Of a stretch of DNA of 64,000 nt, positions 52,938-64,000 are shown one piece after another. Below the pieces are notes generated by a model. The model was not told where the DNA came from. It made no database searches and saw only the letters and a list, made by a program, of their open reading frames with translations. A program made the translations under genes and the position numbers. The stretch spans positions 4,737,869 to 4,801,868 of the forward strand of contig PCDI01000001.1 of assembly GCA_002778195.1 (NCBI GenBank). Direction: 5' to 3'. Numbering within the stretch: position 1 is the first letter of the stretch; each line of letters opens with the position of its first letter. This stretch comes from Raffaelea ambrosiae. Taxonomy: Eukaryota; Ascomycota; Sordariomycetes; Ophiostomatales; Ophiostomataceae.

Positions 52938-53981
52938 CTATTTGCTGCGCTTGTAGATCTTGGCCAGGAAGGCGTCAAAGATGCTCTTCTTGAGGCCGGT
53001 AGACTCGTCGACCTTACTGATGAGCTCGCGGATCTCGCCGACGCGGGCCTCTTCGTAGTCCTGGTACCGCTTCTCGAGCTTGAGGTCGTCGTACAGCTTC
53101 TTGATGACGGCCTCGTCGTCCTTGTTCTTGCGGCCGTAGTGGGCTTCGAGGATGGCGCGCTGCTCAGGGGTGGCGATCTGCAGGGCCTGGTTGACGAGCC
53201 ACGAGCACTTGTTGTCCTGGATGTCGGTGCCAATCTTGCCAATGTGCTCAGGCAGGCCAAAGTTGTCGAGGTAGTCGTCCTGGATCTGGAAGTACTCGCC
53301 CATGGGAATGAGGATATCCTCGGCGGTCTTGAGGTTGGCGGGAGTGCCCAGCTCGAGCATGTGCAGCGCCAGCGCCACGGGCAGATAGAAGGAGTAGTAG
53401 GCGGTCTTGTAGACGACAATGAAGCGGTACTTGTCCATGCTGAAGTTTGCGAGGTTGACCTTGTCCTCGGGGGCGGTCAGCAGGTCGGCCAGCTGGCCAA
53501 TCTCGGTCTGGTACGTGACCTCGTGGAAGAGCTCGATGAGGTCGACATAGGCCGGGTGCGTCTTGAAGTGCTCCTTGAGCAGCGTGTAGATGGCCGACTC
53601 GAGCATGAACGCGTCGTTGATGGCCACCATGCCCACGCCTTCCTGGCGGTACCAGCACGGCTGCCCGCGCCGCGTGATGCTGCTGTCCATAATGTCGTCC
53701 GACACCAGGAAAAATGCCTGCAGCAGCTCTGTCATCCAGCCCAGCGTCGCCGCCTTGAAGTACTCGTCCTCGGTCAGCGCACGGCCCAGCAGCAGCGACA
53801 CCGAGTCCGGCACCGACATGCCGCGATTGCACTTGCCGCCCAGCGGGTTGACCTCAAGACTGCGCTTGTACCATTGCAGGTGCTCCTCGGGCAGGTTGTA
53901 CTTTTGCGCGTGGGCGAGCAGCGTGGCCTCGAGCTTGGGGTACACGGCCTCGAACTCCTTGAGCGTCGTTTTCTGAGCCAT
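52938..53981 (-). CDS. ERG20: Farnesyl diphosphate synthase
   Basis: Single exon, 347 residues, essentially the usual length. Both Asp-rich motifs are intact: DDIMD (95-99, first aspartate-rich motif, FARM) and DDYLD (235-239, second, SARM), along with NPLGGKCNRG, SSITRRGQPCWY, TEIGQLADLL and KCSWLVNQAL. The enzyme condenses isopentenyl and dimethylallyl/geranyl diphosphate to farnesyl diphosphate, the branch point to sterols, dolichols, ubiquinone side chain and prenylated proteins. The residues before FARM (LLQAFFLVSDD) have Phe at the chain-length position, consistent with C15 product. It ends YKRSK and is divergent from APC8. Confidence 0.97.
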   Translation of the reverse strand: MAQKTTLKEFEAVYPKLEATLLAHAQKYNLPEEHLQWYKRSLEVNPLGGKCNRGMSVPDSVSLLLGRALTEDEYFKAATLGWMTELLQAFFLVSDDIMDSSITRRGQPCWYRQEGVGMVAINDAFMLESAIYTLLKEHFKTHPAYVDLIELFHEVTYQTEIGQLADLLTAPEDKVNLANFSMDKYRFIVVYKTAYYSFYLPVALALHMLELGTPANLKTAEDILIPMGEYFQIQDDYLDNFGLPEHIGKIGTDIQDNKCSWLVNQALQIATPEQRAILEAHYGRKNKDDEAVIKKLYDDLKLEKRYQDYEEARVGEIRELISKVDESTGLKKSIFDAFLAKIYKRSK

Positions 53982-54584
53982 GGTGGGGGGGTTGGATGTG
54001 TGTCTCGCGTAAAGAAAGAGGGTGGGTGAGTGTGAGTCAAGAGAGAGAGAGAAAGGGAAACACAGAGAGCTCGGAGACTATGCCGACAGACAATGGCAAC
54101 GGAGACAATGGCAAGACGAGTTTATGTACAATGCGCCGGAGACATACACTCGTCAATGTTTTCGGAGACTTGGTGGGGGGTGTAATAAAATACTGTTTTG
54201 CGCTCCTGCCAATTTTCTGCCGTTCTCACCCAGCGATCGCACCTTCCAGGGTCCGGCAGTGAGGGGCCGTTGGGCGGCGGTGTGTTCTCGTACCTGGGTT
54301 GGGGAGCCCAGGCGGTGAGCCGAATTGGCAAAGGAGGAGGGGGCCATCGGTGGCAGAAAATCGAGCTTACCTTGAGAGGAAGCGACGACACGCTCGACGC
54401 GCTTGCCGTTTTGGAGCACCAGCATACCCGCAGAATACAGAATACAGGACATTCTTTGGCGACTAGCTTTCCAGGACATCTCCAGACAACACACACACAC
54501 ACAACACGACGAATTTCTCTGTTTGGGAGGGATAGCTGCGATACCACAGAATAAGCGGGGAGGAAACAAAGATCCGTCGCGACC
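53982..54584. promoter_or_regulatory. Divergent promoter region, ERG20 / APC8
   Basis: 603 bp between two starts. GA-rich run at 54041-54058 near ERG20 and a CA-repeat (54487-54505) in the APC8 leader. ORFs crossing it overlap on both strands and are unsupported. Confidence 0.4.
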
Positions 54585-56957
54585 ATGGGCCTCACAAAGC
54601 AGGAGACCCTGCAGCTGCGGTCGGCCCTGCAGGACGCCGTGGTCAAGTGCTCGGAGCGCTGTCTCTACCAATCAGCCAAATGGTGAGTTTGATCTTTGCT
54701 ATTGTTTGCCATGGCTTACCCGTCTTTTCTCCCCTTTATACCCTTCCACTAACAATTCAGGGCTGCCGAACTCCTCACGTCCATCCCCGAGGCCGCTGTG
54801 GCCCAAACGACGGCCAACCCGGTGCCCGTCATTATCACGCCCAACGTCGACCCCGTCGAGGCTCGTCTCGAGGCAGCCGAGATCAACAAATACCTCCTGG
54901 CCAAGTCGTTCTTCGACTGCCGCGAGTACGACCGCTGCGCTGCGGTCTTTCTGCCGGACTCGCTCATGTCGGGCGTGCTCTCTGCCTATCGCCAGGAGCA
55001 CGCCGACGACGTGTTCCGCGAAGACCCCTACCCGACGTCGTTCCTGTCCACGGCCACAGTCACCGAGAGAACACAGCTGGAACAGCACCAGTCACAGAGA
55101 CAGTCGTCGGCAAGACAGAAGCGCACCAGCTCGGCCAGCAGCCGCTCGCACCGTCTGTCGGGCCGTCGGGGGAAGCCGTCCTCGGCTCCGGCCTCGCAAC
55201 AGCCAGCTGACGAAGACCTGCCGGAAGCGCCAGCAGCAGCACCAGCAGGACCAGGAGCGGACAGCACGGCGACTGTCACGCCACTGGACGCAGAGCCGGT
55301 CACGGAGCTGCCGGAGCTGAGCCAGAAGAGCCTGTTTCTGGCGCTGTACGCGAAGCTGATCTCGGGCGAGAAGAAGAAGGACGAGGAGGTCGAGATGGTG
55401 ATGGGTCCGCACGACATGGGCGACGTGGTCAACCGGCAGCTGCGGGTGATTAGCGCGTACCTGCAGACGTGGTTCGAGCGCAACATGGACGGCGACGAGG
55501 AGCGGGTGGTCAGCCAGGGCTGGCTGGAGTACCTGTACGGCATGGTGCTGGCCAAGGAGAAGAACGAGAAGCAGGCGATGGAGTGGCTGGTGCGCAGCGT
55601 GCACCGGTTTCCGATGAACTGGGGCTGCTGGCAGGAGATGACGATGCTGATCTCGCGGGTCGACGAGCTCAACAAGGTGGCGCCGCAGCTGCCGCAGAAC
55701 ATTGTGTCGTACATCTTCCACCTGCACGCGTCGCTGGAGCTGTACCAGCAGGGGCCCAACCTGGCGCACTCGCTCGACGAGCTGCTCTCCATCTTCCCCA
55801 GCTCGTCGTTCCTGCTGACCTGCCACGCCCTGCTGGCCTATCACAGCAAGGACCTGCTGGCCGCCGAGCAGCACTTCAGCAGCCTGCTGGCCCAGCATCC
55901 CCACCGGCTCGACTCGCTCGACCACTACTCCAACATCCTGTACGTGCTCAATCTGCGGCCCAAGCTGGCCTTTCTGGCCCATCTGTGCTCGAGCCTCGAC
56001 AAGTTCCGCCCCGAGACCTGCGTCGTCATCGGCAACTACTACTCGCTCATGTCGTCCCACGAGAAGGCCGTCCAGTACTTCCGCCGCGCCCTCGCTCTCG
56101 ACCGGTCCTGCCTGTCCGCCTGGACCCTGCTGGGGCACGAGTACGTCGAGCTCAAGAACACCCACGCCGCCATCGAGTCGTACCGCCGCGCTGTTGATGC
56201 CAACCGGCGCGACTTCCGCGCCTGGTACGGCCTCGGCCAGACGTACGAGGTGCTCGAACTGCACACCTACGCGCTGTGGTACTACAAAAAGGCAGCGGGG
56301 CTGCGGCCGTGGGACGGCAAGATGTGGATGGCCGTCGGGTCGTGTCTGCAGAAGATGGGCCGCGAGCGCGACGGCATCAAGGCGCTCAAGCGTGCCCTGC
56401 TCGCGGACAGCTACTACGACGGCGCCGGCGGGGCCTCAGCTGCAGGCCGTGGCGGCGTCGCGAACGGCTACATGGACCCCGAAGTGCTTCTACAAATTGC
56501 GTCCATGTACGACCAGCTGGGCGACAAGGAAGAGGCCAAGGCGTACATGGAGCTGTGCATGGCCCAGGAAGACGGCGAGCCTCCACAGCACCAACAACAA
56601 GACTTTGGCCATTCCACGACGGGTGAGCACCGCGAGTCCATGGCCGGAGGAGGAGGCGAAGATGATGACAGAGATGGTGCTGGAGCTTCTGGTGGTGGTG
56701 GTGGTGGTGGTAGCGGCGGTGGCGGTGGTGGTGGTGAGGGTACGGGTGTGACGCCAGCCACGAGCAAGGCCCGGCTCTGGCTAGCACACCACGCTCTGGA
56801 CGAGGGCGAGTACCTGTTGGCCAGTCGTCTAGCCTCGGAGCTGTGTCAGGACGGTGTTGAGGTGGAGGAGGCCAAGGCTCTGATGCGGGAAGCGAGAGCG
56901 GCTATGGATCAGCAGCACCAGGAGTCACACCCGCACGTGGAAGTAGAAGTCAGCTAA
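54585..56957 (+). CDS. CDC23: Anaphase-promoting complex subunit 8 (Cdc23)
   Basis: Two exons, 54585-54682 and 54761-56957, give 764 residues. The start LRSALQDAVVKCSERCLYQS followed by AKWAAELL is the APC8 N-terminal dimerisation segment. A run of tetratricopeptide repeats follows (for example YYSLMSSHEKAVQYFRRALA, AWTLLGHEYVELKNTHAAIE, AWYGLGQTYEVLELHTYALW, MWMAVGSCLQKMGRERDGIK). These are the Cdc23/APC8 TPRs of the APC/C, the E3 that targets securin and cyclins. A Gln/Ser/Arg-rich loop lies at about residues 95-150 and a Gly-rich insert (GASGGGG type, about 672-695) precedes the last helices. The 78-nt intron splits a Trp codon in QSAKWAAEL, which confirms the short first exon. Confidence 0.94.
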
Positions 56958-57586
56958 CACTGTTGAAGCTGTGGGGTGTCTTGGTGAAGGTCTAAGGACG
57001 GGGTGAAGACGGATAATGTAATTATGAGACATGACAAGAACTGTAGCATCAGTTTATGGGAATACAAGTATATAAACGAACGAAGTCTCGACTGGTTGTG
57101 TATTGTGTTCCAAGTGGTAGATTTCTATGAAAAAAACAAGTTGAGATATATTTCAGTTCTCTCCTATCTGTCTCTTGTGGTGTGGTCTCTTTGATGATAT
57201 AGCTCTTTCTGGAACCCAAAAGCTCATCTGCCATCTAGCTGTTCACTTCCTATTTGTTGGGTTTTTTGTTATTTCTTGTTTTTATTTTCTCCTCGAGGGA
57301 GCAAAAAAGTTGAATAAAAAAGAGGCAAGATATAAGAAGTGAATAGAGAGAAAGAGAGAGAAAAACAAGAGAATATAAAGAGAAAAAAAATATTTTAAAA
57401 AAAAGACCATAAAAATCAACAGGAAGAACAAGAAGAGATTCAAGTCATTTCGTCATCTGTCTACCCTTTTTTAGTTTAAATTGTGCTCAACCCATAATCC
57501 TGTGGTAGAAAAAAAAAAAAAAAAAGAACCCCCGAGTGAACCCAAACCCCCTCCCCAAGAAGTTATACACCCCTTCTATGACTCCC
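56958..57586. other. Convergent 3' intergenic region, APC8 / RDS1-like
   Basis: 629 bp of AT-rich, partly purine-rich DNA (57300-57440) between two stops. Nothing coding. Confidence 0.5.
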
Positions 57587-58619
57587 TTACGAGATCTGGA
57601 GAACCATTGGGCCAGCGACGATGATGTCGTCGGTGATGACGCCGTCAAGCGGCGACGCGCTCACCAGGTTCACGTAGACAATGCCGGCGAGCTCGTTCTG
57701 GCCAGGCACGGTGCAGCCCGTGCCGGGGGTGAAGGCCGAGAACGCGGTGCCGCCCAGGACGTTGCCGTTGGTAAAGGCACAGAACTGCGCGGACGCAGAC
57801 GCGGACGACTCGACGTTGAGCGTCTGGCCGATGGAGGCCACGGCCTGCGCGCCGGCGGCCATGGTGAGCGTGGGGAACGCGGTCAGGATCAGGTTGGAGC
57901 CGTCCGGGCAAGACTGGATGAAGGGCGCCGCCAGGGAGAAGACCTGCTTGGGCGACAGGGCGGTGTCAAAGGCGCCTGGAGCGGCGGCGGCGGCCGAGGC
58001 CACGCGGATGAACGTCTGGTGGCGGGCCTCGACGGTCAGGATGGAGGCGGCGGTGCTGAGGATGGAGGTGTCGGAGATGAGCGGGCCGCCGCCCAGGTAG
58101 GCGGAGACGCCGACGTTTTCCAGGACGGCGGCGGTGCCGACCATGCCCTTGGCGTCGGTGAAGCCAAAGTTGTAGGTGCAGGGCTCGACGGGCTTGACGC
58201 CGGCCTGGGCGATGGCGCCCTGGAGCAGCGACACGTGGGCCGACTCGGAGGTGCCGATGCCGATGAGGTCGTCGACCTGCTGCTGGGTCAGGCCGAGGGC
58301 CAGGAAGTCGGACTGCGGGAACATGGCAAAGCCCTGCTGGTAGAACGTGGCCTCGAGCCATTCTAGAGTGAGGGCACTAGAAATGGGTGTTAGTGATTTT
58401 TGTTTTCCCGATCTGCCTCCAAAGAAAGGATGGGGGGGTGCCCTACAATTGAAGAATGTCCACATCGGTCAGGCCGGCGGCGGCGGCGGCGGCGTTCTGG
58501 CGCTTGCTGTATTCGTAGAGCTTCATCTGGTCGCGGGTGAACTTGGGCACGGCCGGCAGGGCGGACACGGCGGCGAGCAGGCTGGCGGCGACGCCGAGGG
58601 TCTTGAGAATGGACGGCAT
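57587..58619 (-). CDS. Secreted ferritin-like domain protein, Rds1/desiccation-related type
   Basis: Two exons on the minus strand, 58619-58447 and 58376-57587; 320 residues. A signal peptide (MPSILKTLGVAASLLAAVSA, cleavage near residue 21) precedes the mature protein. The body begins DVDILQFALTLEWLEATFYQ and has VDDLIGIGTSESAHVSLLQG, CTYNFGF and SILTVEARHQTFIRV, the Glu/His helix pairs of the ferritin-like (Ferritin_2) family, which includes fission yeast Rds1 and plant desiccation protein PCC13-62. The E...ExxH pattern suggests metal binding, though the biochemical role is unknown; rds1 is stress-induced. The donor GTAGGG is weak, but a CACTAAC branch and TAG acceptor support the 70-nt intron and give DILQFALTLEW. 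It is isolated by 4.3 kb of upstream non-coding DNA. Confidence 0.86.
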
Positions 58620-61600
58620 ATTGAATGTTGTGTCGGGTGTGTGTGTGTAAAGAAGGTATTACGTTGTTGATGTCTTGTTGTTGAATCTAGTGAATGTGTT
58701 TTTGTTTTTTCAAGACCAGCCTGATTGCAAGAGTGGCCCGCACGGAAGAGAAAGAAATTAAAGAATAAAAGAATGAAAACGAAGGGACGTTTGTTGTCGT
58801 AAAAAGAAAGAACACAAACGATGATCCCCGGGATATATATATATAAAGCAGACCAGCGCTTTGGGTTGAAGAAGAAGAAGAAAAAAAAGAATGGAAAAAG
58901 GACAACTGGGTATATAAAGAAAGGAAGGACTGTCACGACACACAAGGCTGGAATGGGATACAGAAGAAAGAAAAGGGAAAGAGGAGGGGGGAGAAGACAG
59001 AAAAAGGAAGGAGGGACGAGAGAATAAAAAGGGCATAGGAATCGGGACGGGAAGAATGGGAAAACGAGAAACTCCCAGCAGGAGCACAGGCTCGGGCTAC
59101 GGATCGGAGAATGGGAGGAGGAGTCCCACCAAGAAAGACAAGACAGATCAGCGGGCATGGGATTCATGGAAGGGGCAGCAGCCGGGACGCTCTCCTTCCC
59201 TTTCCTCCCCTCCCCTGCTCGAGGTGCCAAGATTAGGAGTCGCAATAGAGCAAAGAAACTAAGGTTTGCCTGATGCAAGGCAGCACGCCCACGATGGAGG
59301 AGAGGGTGGGCCAGGGGTAGGAAACAACCTTCTTTTGGGTCTTGGCCTCGGGTTGGGACGTTCCCAGCAGCTGGCACACGCTCTGCGCCACGGCAACTGG
59401 GCGCCCTCTTGCCCCCCTTCTGAGAGCGAGATATGAACAAGGTGAGGACAGAGGACAGGGGGGGGGGAGGGGGGGGAGAGATTAGCAGAAAAAAAAAGGC
59501 CAAGCCGGGATGAGTAGCAACACCAGACAAGCTAGCAATCGCTGTGTGTAGAGTATTCCGGCCATCTTCTGCTTTGAGTAATGGCCTCTGCGGCTCGTCT
59601 GCGATCCGAGCAACCGTAGAGATACGGCCCCTCTTTTTGCGTGGTATGCAGAGGAGCCCCAAGCTTCTGGCAGGGGGGGAGGGTGGGCCATGAGAAGAGA
59701 CAGACGAAGATGAAGGGTGCGCTGGGTGATGATCCGGAGCGGTAAGAGTGTACATGTCTAGCATCTACTATAGTACGAATGAATGCAGGCCCGGCCCCAA
59801 GAGCGTCTACTGATCCAGAACAGTTCTTGCACGCTACGGTTTGTGCGATAGCGAGGACGGCAGACGTTTGTCCGTCGTGCTGCTGTACTTGTTCTACAGT
59901 TGTGGTGTAAGTGGTTGTTGAGGCTCTGCGGTCCGTTCCAGCCAATCAGAGGCTCAAGAAACGAAACGCAACTCGGACGCAACCCCGAATCGAGAAACCC
60001 TTTACCTTTTTTTTTTTTTGGGACGAAAGGGGGCGGCGCTTTGCGCATGAGCAGCGCCTTTGCAACCAGGGCCATTGCTGTGTGTGTGACTTGTCGCACC
60101 AGCGCTTTTCGGGGGCCATGGCATGTATCGAAACTACATAGTGGGTTGCGTCCTGTTGCAGCGAAAGAAGCTTCTTTTGCAGGTGCTTTGAGGTGTGCTT
60201 TTTAGCGTATTGCCGTCTGTGCCTGGCATAGTCTCAGTCCGACCACCCCCCTCTATGCAGCTGCGACCCGGCTTTGTTTCAGGGCAGTTTCGGTATGACG
60301 GACCGTGACTGTGCCGGACAGAGACCAGAGAAAGAACGAGAGAGCATGTTAAGATGAGAACGGGAATAAGCGAAAAGAAAAAAAAGAGAGAGAAAAAACT
60401 CAATCCTTTCTTTTGATGTAGGTCATCTGCGTCGGACGATCCCACCGTATCGCCAAGCTTGGTTCTGATCAAAGAGGAAGAGACTCGCCCCAAGTGCATG
60501 ATGCACAATACTGTGTGCTTGCGACAAGCAGTTCAATAATCTTTTTTTCTTCTTCTTTAACAGTCGAACAGTTATTGTGTCTCGTCATGACACTGGCCTT
60601 TTGGGCCGAACCCAAAAGATGGACTACAGAGTACAAAGTAAATAAACATAAGGTTGTATCCTAGCGAGACGCGTCAAGATCCAATCTTTTTTGTCTGCAA
60701 TCTAATTCCTTTTTAGATGGGAGCACATGGCAGAAAAGGAAGCGGCCACTGCTGCAGGTTCCCGCGCAGTAGTTACCAGGAAAGGGGGGCCGAGACATCC
60801 CTGTTCATGTGTGGGATGAATGTGTGGGAAACGGGCGGACCTCTTCTGCGGACCACCCCTTGTTCCTTGCAACCTCCTGCAACCGGATGCGACCTCCTGC
60901 GGGTCCTTTCTTTCCTATCATCATTTGTGCGCGGGACCGCAGTGCGGTCGAAGGAGCGAAGAATTGGGAGCTTCCTGTTTCCGTTTTCAGCTTCTGCGCA
61001 TATCTCCTGGCTCCATTTTGCAAGAGTTACACTGGCCGGGATACCGGCCGGAACGGAGCAAATCATGAATACGAAATATGACAGACAAGAAGCCGAGAGT
61101 GGTTGTTTCTGCATTGCGTCGTACATGCCCATTCTGTCAGCGTTGGCCCGTGGGACATGTTCGGAAGCGTTTCCTGTTGTTTCTCGAGATTTGTTCTCCA
61201 TTGATGGTCCCCCGTATCCCCAGGGCCGTTCTTCGCTCCCATTGTCGGCATTCCGTCCGTCTTCCGTCCGTTCCAGAGAACCTCCCATCGATGGGAACAA
61301 TCAACCCAAGTCCCTTTTGGTTTGCGCGTTTTTATCCGGTTCATGCCTTCCACCTCGGTTTCTTCTGTGCCCGTACACGGTAGGTACGAACAATCACCCA
61401 AGTCACAACTACGCCACGTACTAGATGACAAAGACAGAACAAAGAGAACAGGCAGGCAAGATCGATCGACACGGCTGCTGTCCGTCTGGTTCCGGTCCCG
61501 GGACATGTCTCGAAACTGTTATGTTTTTTCTGATTGCTTATCATAATATTTTCATATTTGCCTCTCTGCTCGACACCCCTACCTGTGTCTTACTGTCCAG

Positions 61601-62927
61601 GCCTGCCTTTGTGCTTCGCGACCTATGATGCCAACTCATACACAATTCTATTCAATCCAACGTCCAAATGTGTAAACATCCCTCTCGACAGGGAGGGCCA
61701 ATATTCTCCGCCCGCTGTAGTCATAAAAGGCAGACAACAGTGTGTGATAGGTGTGGTGCGTTCTGTCGTCATGAACATGAGCAAAGCCAGTGCTAGGAGC
61801 ACGGTCAAACAAAGCGATCGCCCTGGGAACTGTTTGAGATTTTGGGCGAGGGAGAGAACAAAGAAGAGAAGGACAGTGTCTTCCTATCCTGGGCAATAGT
61901 CTGCCAATCATGCCAGTCCACCACCACATGTCTGCTGTTTCCTGCTTGGCCTTGTGGCACGGATCGACAGACCTGGAACAAGTGCCGAATTGCTTAGCCT
62001 AAAGAAAAAGAAAATCACAAGCAACACAAGCCAGAGAGGGAAAGAAACACACCAGATGGCCTGGGTAGCACCTGGGGCCTTGGAGCACCTGCAGCAAGTG
62101 ACTGACTCTACCACAGTCGAAACCCGGGTGCCGCGTGAACAATGGCATCGTGCCTGTCCATGCCGTCTGTGCGAAGCCGACCCAATGCATCACAGAATGG
62201 AACGTAGAAACAGCAGACAACGCGTTGTGGAAAAGATATATTTCTTCTTGGCGCTCTCCGGAATTTCTTTCTTTACTCGGCTCGTCTGGCGGGCTCCGCA
62301 GAGACACCTCCAGTCTATCTAACACATCGCCAATCTTGTATCGTGGCGGCATATAATGCAAGCAGTCGTAACGCCATGAAGGAGGCTTTGTGTGTTGTGA
62401 TGATATGCCAGCTCACAGAAGCGAATAGCACAATACTACCCACCCGCACTCTATGCCTCCTCACTCTCTTCGCTCGTTCTCGATCTTCAAAATTTGTGTC
62501 TGGACTCAACGCGCTTTATAACAATCTGACATAACAAAAAACTTTCCTGTACTTTTTTATGGTGTTTGCTTTGCCTTGCTTGCTCTTCTCGGTTCATCTG
62601 TCAAAACAGCTTCCACCTTCTGTTGCTTCTTCCGTTCTCTCCTTTTTCCCCTTCTTCTTCCTCACTCTTTCGACTTTATTCGGTCCAAAACTAGCTTGTT
62701 CGCACAATGAAAACTTGTTGTCCTCCTCCGCTTCATCTTCTTATCACCAAATTAGTTGCCCAATTTACTTATTGTTTTGCAACAGCAATATGTTTTTCAT
62801 CCCCTAATGACCAGTGTTTTTTTTTTCCAACCAACTCAAGCCTAGAAACAAGCTCCGTCAGAAGAAACCTCCAATTCCTCTAATAATATTCTCGTTCTTT
62901 CCACGCATGGGTCCGTATGTCTCCAAA
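58620..62927. other. Long intergenic region upstream of the RDS1-like gene
   Basis: 4.3 kb, the longest gene-free stretch of the window, between two minus-strand genes. It has purine-rich tracts (58740-59020, with a TATATATAT run at 58837-58845), a G-rich run (59459-59481), and several overlapping ORFs on both strands (for example 60717-61424 plus, 60773-61300 minus) without family features or the codon bias of the real genes. I see no tRNA or transposon. It may hold the extended promoter of the RDS1-like gene or a non-coding transcript. Confidence 0.4.
59459..59481 (+). repeat. G-rich tract
   Basis: Runs of 10 and 8 G separated by a single A, in the upstream region of the RDS1-like gene. 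It could form a quadruplex, which is inference. Confidence 0.8.
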
Positions 62928-64000
62928 TTACAGAGCATAGGGATTCAGAGACCGGATTGTCAAGCACCTGTTAATAACTGTTAGTATTCATATCTTGATG
63001 CTGTTTAGGTCGATGGCAGGGCAAAGCACGGAAAAACACTTACGGGGGGCTCTTGGAAAGGTCCGTCTTGAGGATGATGGGCACACGCGTCATCTCCGTC
63101 ACGTCCTGGATGTACTCGCCGCCCTCCTCGCGGAGCTTGAAGAACTTCAGATACTTCTCCTTATTGGTGAGGCGAGCTTCGGGGGCCTCTGAGGCCGGCA
63201 CCCGCGAATCAGACCGCGCGCGGTGGAGAGCATTGGAACCCGAGTCAAGCCGCGATGGCGAGCCGGGCACGCTCTGGGTCGGACGCTCAGCCAGCGATGC
63301 ACCGGCCATGGCCTCCGTGATGTCCGAGTTATCGTCATCGTCCTCAAACAGCGCGTCGGCGTCGTCTGTCGAGATGGTGCCCGTGTCAACCTGCTTGCGG
63401 GCCGCCTCTTCGCGCTCCTTCCGCAAACGCTCCTCCTCCTCGCGCTTCTTGGCCGCTTCGTTGGAGATGCGGATCGATGCCGCAGCCTTGGGCCGCTCAT
63501 CCTCCGGCACGTAAGCGGAGCTTGGCACGCCCTTCTCCCAGTAGAGCTCGAGCACCCGCTTCTCCTTGCGGAACTCGGCCTTCTTCAGCGGCAGCTGGTC
63601 ACAGTGCACACGCTTCTCAAAGCCCCATTCCGGAATAAGCACGTCAAACGCCGACTCATAGACGCAAATGACAATGCCCTCGCTGATGAGGTCTCCGCTG
63701 GTCTCCAGTCGCTTCTTGTCCATCTTGCGGCAGGACTCGATATGCACGCTCTGGTCCTGGGCATTCTGGGCCGAGTCCTTCTTTGTGTTGCACGACTCGA
63801 TCGTCTTGACCAGATTGTCCAGGTCTTCCGTGTAATCAATCTTGCCATCCGACAGCGCGGCCTCCAGCTGACGGTGCACAAGGATGTCGGCGTATCTACG
63901 CGTGGGACATGTGAAGTGGGTGTAAAGCGGCAGGTTGAGGGCGTAGTGAGGCCACAGATGCTTGGAGGTCTTCCCCGCAACAAAATACTTGGCCCGCTGC
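62928..64000 (-). CDS. SSD1: SSD1-type RNB-fold RNA-binding protein (partial, C-terminus)
   Basis: C-terminal part; the gene continues beyond the right edge. Exons on the minus strand: 64000-63044 (incomplete) and 62967-62928. The frame enters with QRAKYFVAGKTSKHLWPHY, then PLYTHFTCPTRRYADILVHR, the end of an RNB (RNase II-like) domain, followed by an S1-like region (ISEGIVICVYESAFDVLIPE, WGFEKRVHCDQLPLKKAEFR). A charged, Ser-rich insert (EERLRKEREEAARK to NALHRARSDS) comes next and then VTEMTRVPIILKTDLSKSPP, closed by the last exon PCLTIRSLNPYAL. This end is characteristic of Ssd1, a cell-wall mRNA translational repressor with an inactive RNB domain, rather than the exonuclease Dis3. The catalytic region is outside the window. 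Confidence 0.9.

Noticed and set aside
55092..56264. 390-codon ORF antisense to APC8
   Set aside because: Shadow ORF with no recognisable motif; the sense strand has clear TPRs.
58523..59764. 413-codon minus-strand ORF
   Set aside because: It runs antisense through purine tracts, giving Phe/Ser/Pro/Leu-only stretches, and overlaps the first exon of the RDS1-like gene in another frame.
60717..61424. 235-codon plus-strand ORF in the long intergenic region
   Set aside because: A 175-codon ORF lies on the opposite strand of the same DNA, codon use is unlike real genes here, and no domain or motif is visible.
1..64000. Transposons, CRISPR arrays or viral insertions
   Set aside because: No transposase, reverse transcriptase, terminal repeats, spaced direct repeats or viral genes seen; the repeats present are simple micro- and minisatellites.

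Overview
The window is nuclear DNA from a filamentous ascomycete fungus (Pezizomycotina, most likely a Sordariomycete). The evidence is a high gene density (25 protein-coding genes in 64 kb), many short introns (about 50-220 nt) with GT...CTAAC/CTGAC...AG signals, strong G/C preference at third codon positions, pyrimidine-rich leaders, and a gene set that includes a sphingolipid delta-4 desaturase and the 21.3 kDa complex I subunit. All genes look like ordinary housekeeping or conserved fungal genes. I found no tRNA, rRNA, transposon, CRISPR array or secondary-metabolite cluster. One 10-N assembly gap lies at 29461-29470.

Layout, left to right: D-2-hydroxyglutarate/D-lactate dehydrogenase (-, cut by the window edge); proteasome alpha-4 PRE6 (+); HOT13 CHY zinc-finger protein (-); TFIIH helicase XPB/SSL2 (+); ER chaperone SCJ1 (+); sphingolipid delta-4 desaturase (-); a 13-zinc-knuckle nucleic-acid-binding protein (-); Kv-beta-type aldo-keto reductase (+); METTL7-type methyltransferase (-); eIF2B beta GCD7 (+); a 1089-residue low-complexity protein (+); NatA catalytic subunit ARD1/NAA10 (-); a short-chain dehydrogenase (+); the gap; cytosolic methionyl-tRNA synthetase (-); LTO1 (+); complex I 21.3 kDa subunit (-); peroxiredoxin DOT5 (+); a UIM protein with a degenerate USP fold (-); E2 CDC34 (-); a MAT2B-like protein (+); an RA-PH protein (+); farnesyl diphosphate synthase ERG20 (-); APC8/CDC23 (+); an RDS1-like ferritin-fold secreted protein (-); and the 3' end of SSD1 (-, cut by the window edge).

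Genes mostly alternate in strand, so they fall into divergent pairs sharing a promoter region and convergent pairs sharing a 3' region. There are no operons. Two themes recur without being a physical cluster: ubiquitin/proteasome (PRE6, the UIM pseudo-USP protein next to CDC34, APC8) and translation (eIF2B beta, MetRS, LTO1, SSD1). The most informative sequence-level results are gene structures that simple ORF calling misses: 7-nt internal exons in PRE6 and MetRS, a 5-nt first coding exon in HOT13, a 20-nt exon in the MAT2B-like gene, a 25-nt last exon in the complex I gene whose intron carries an in-frame stop, and tandem in-frame acceptors in the desaturase.

The strongest candidates for new biology are the UIM protein that appears to have lost USP catalytic residues, the intrinsically disordered 1089-residue protein, and the 13-knuckle protein. 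I see no clear undescribed multi-gene system.
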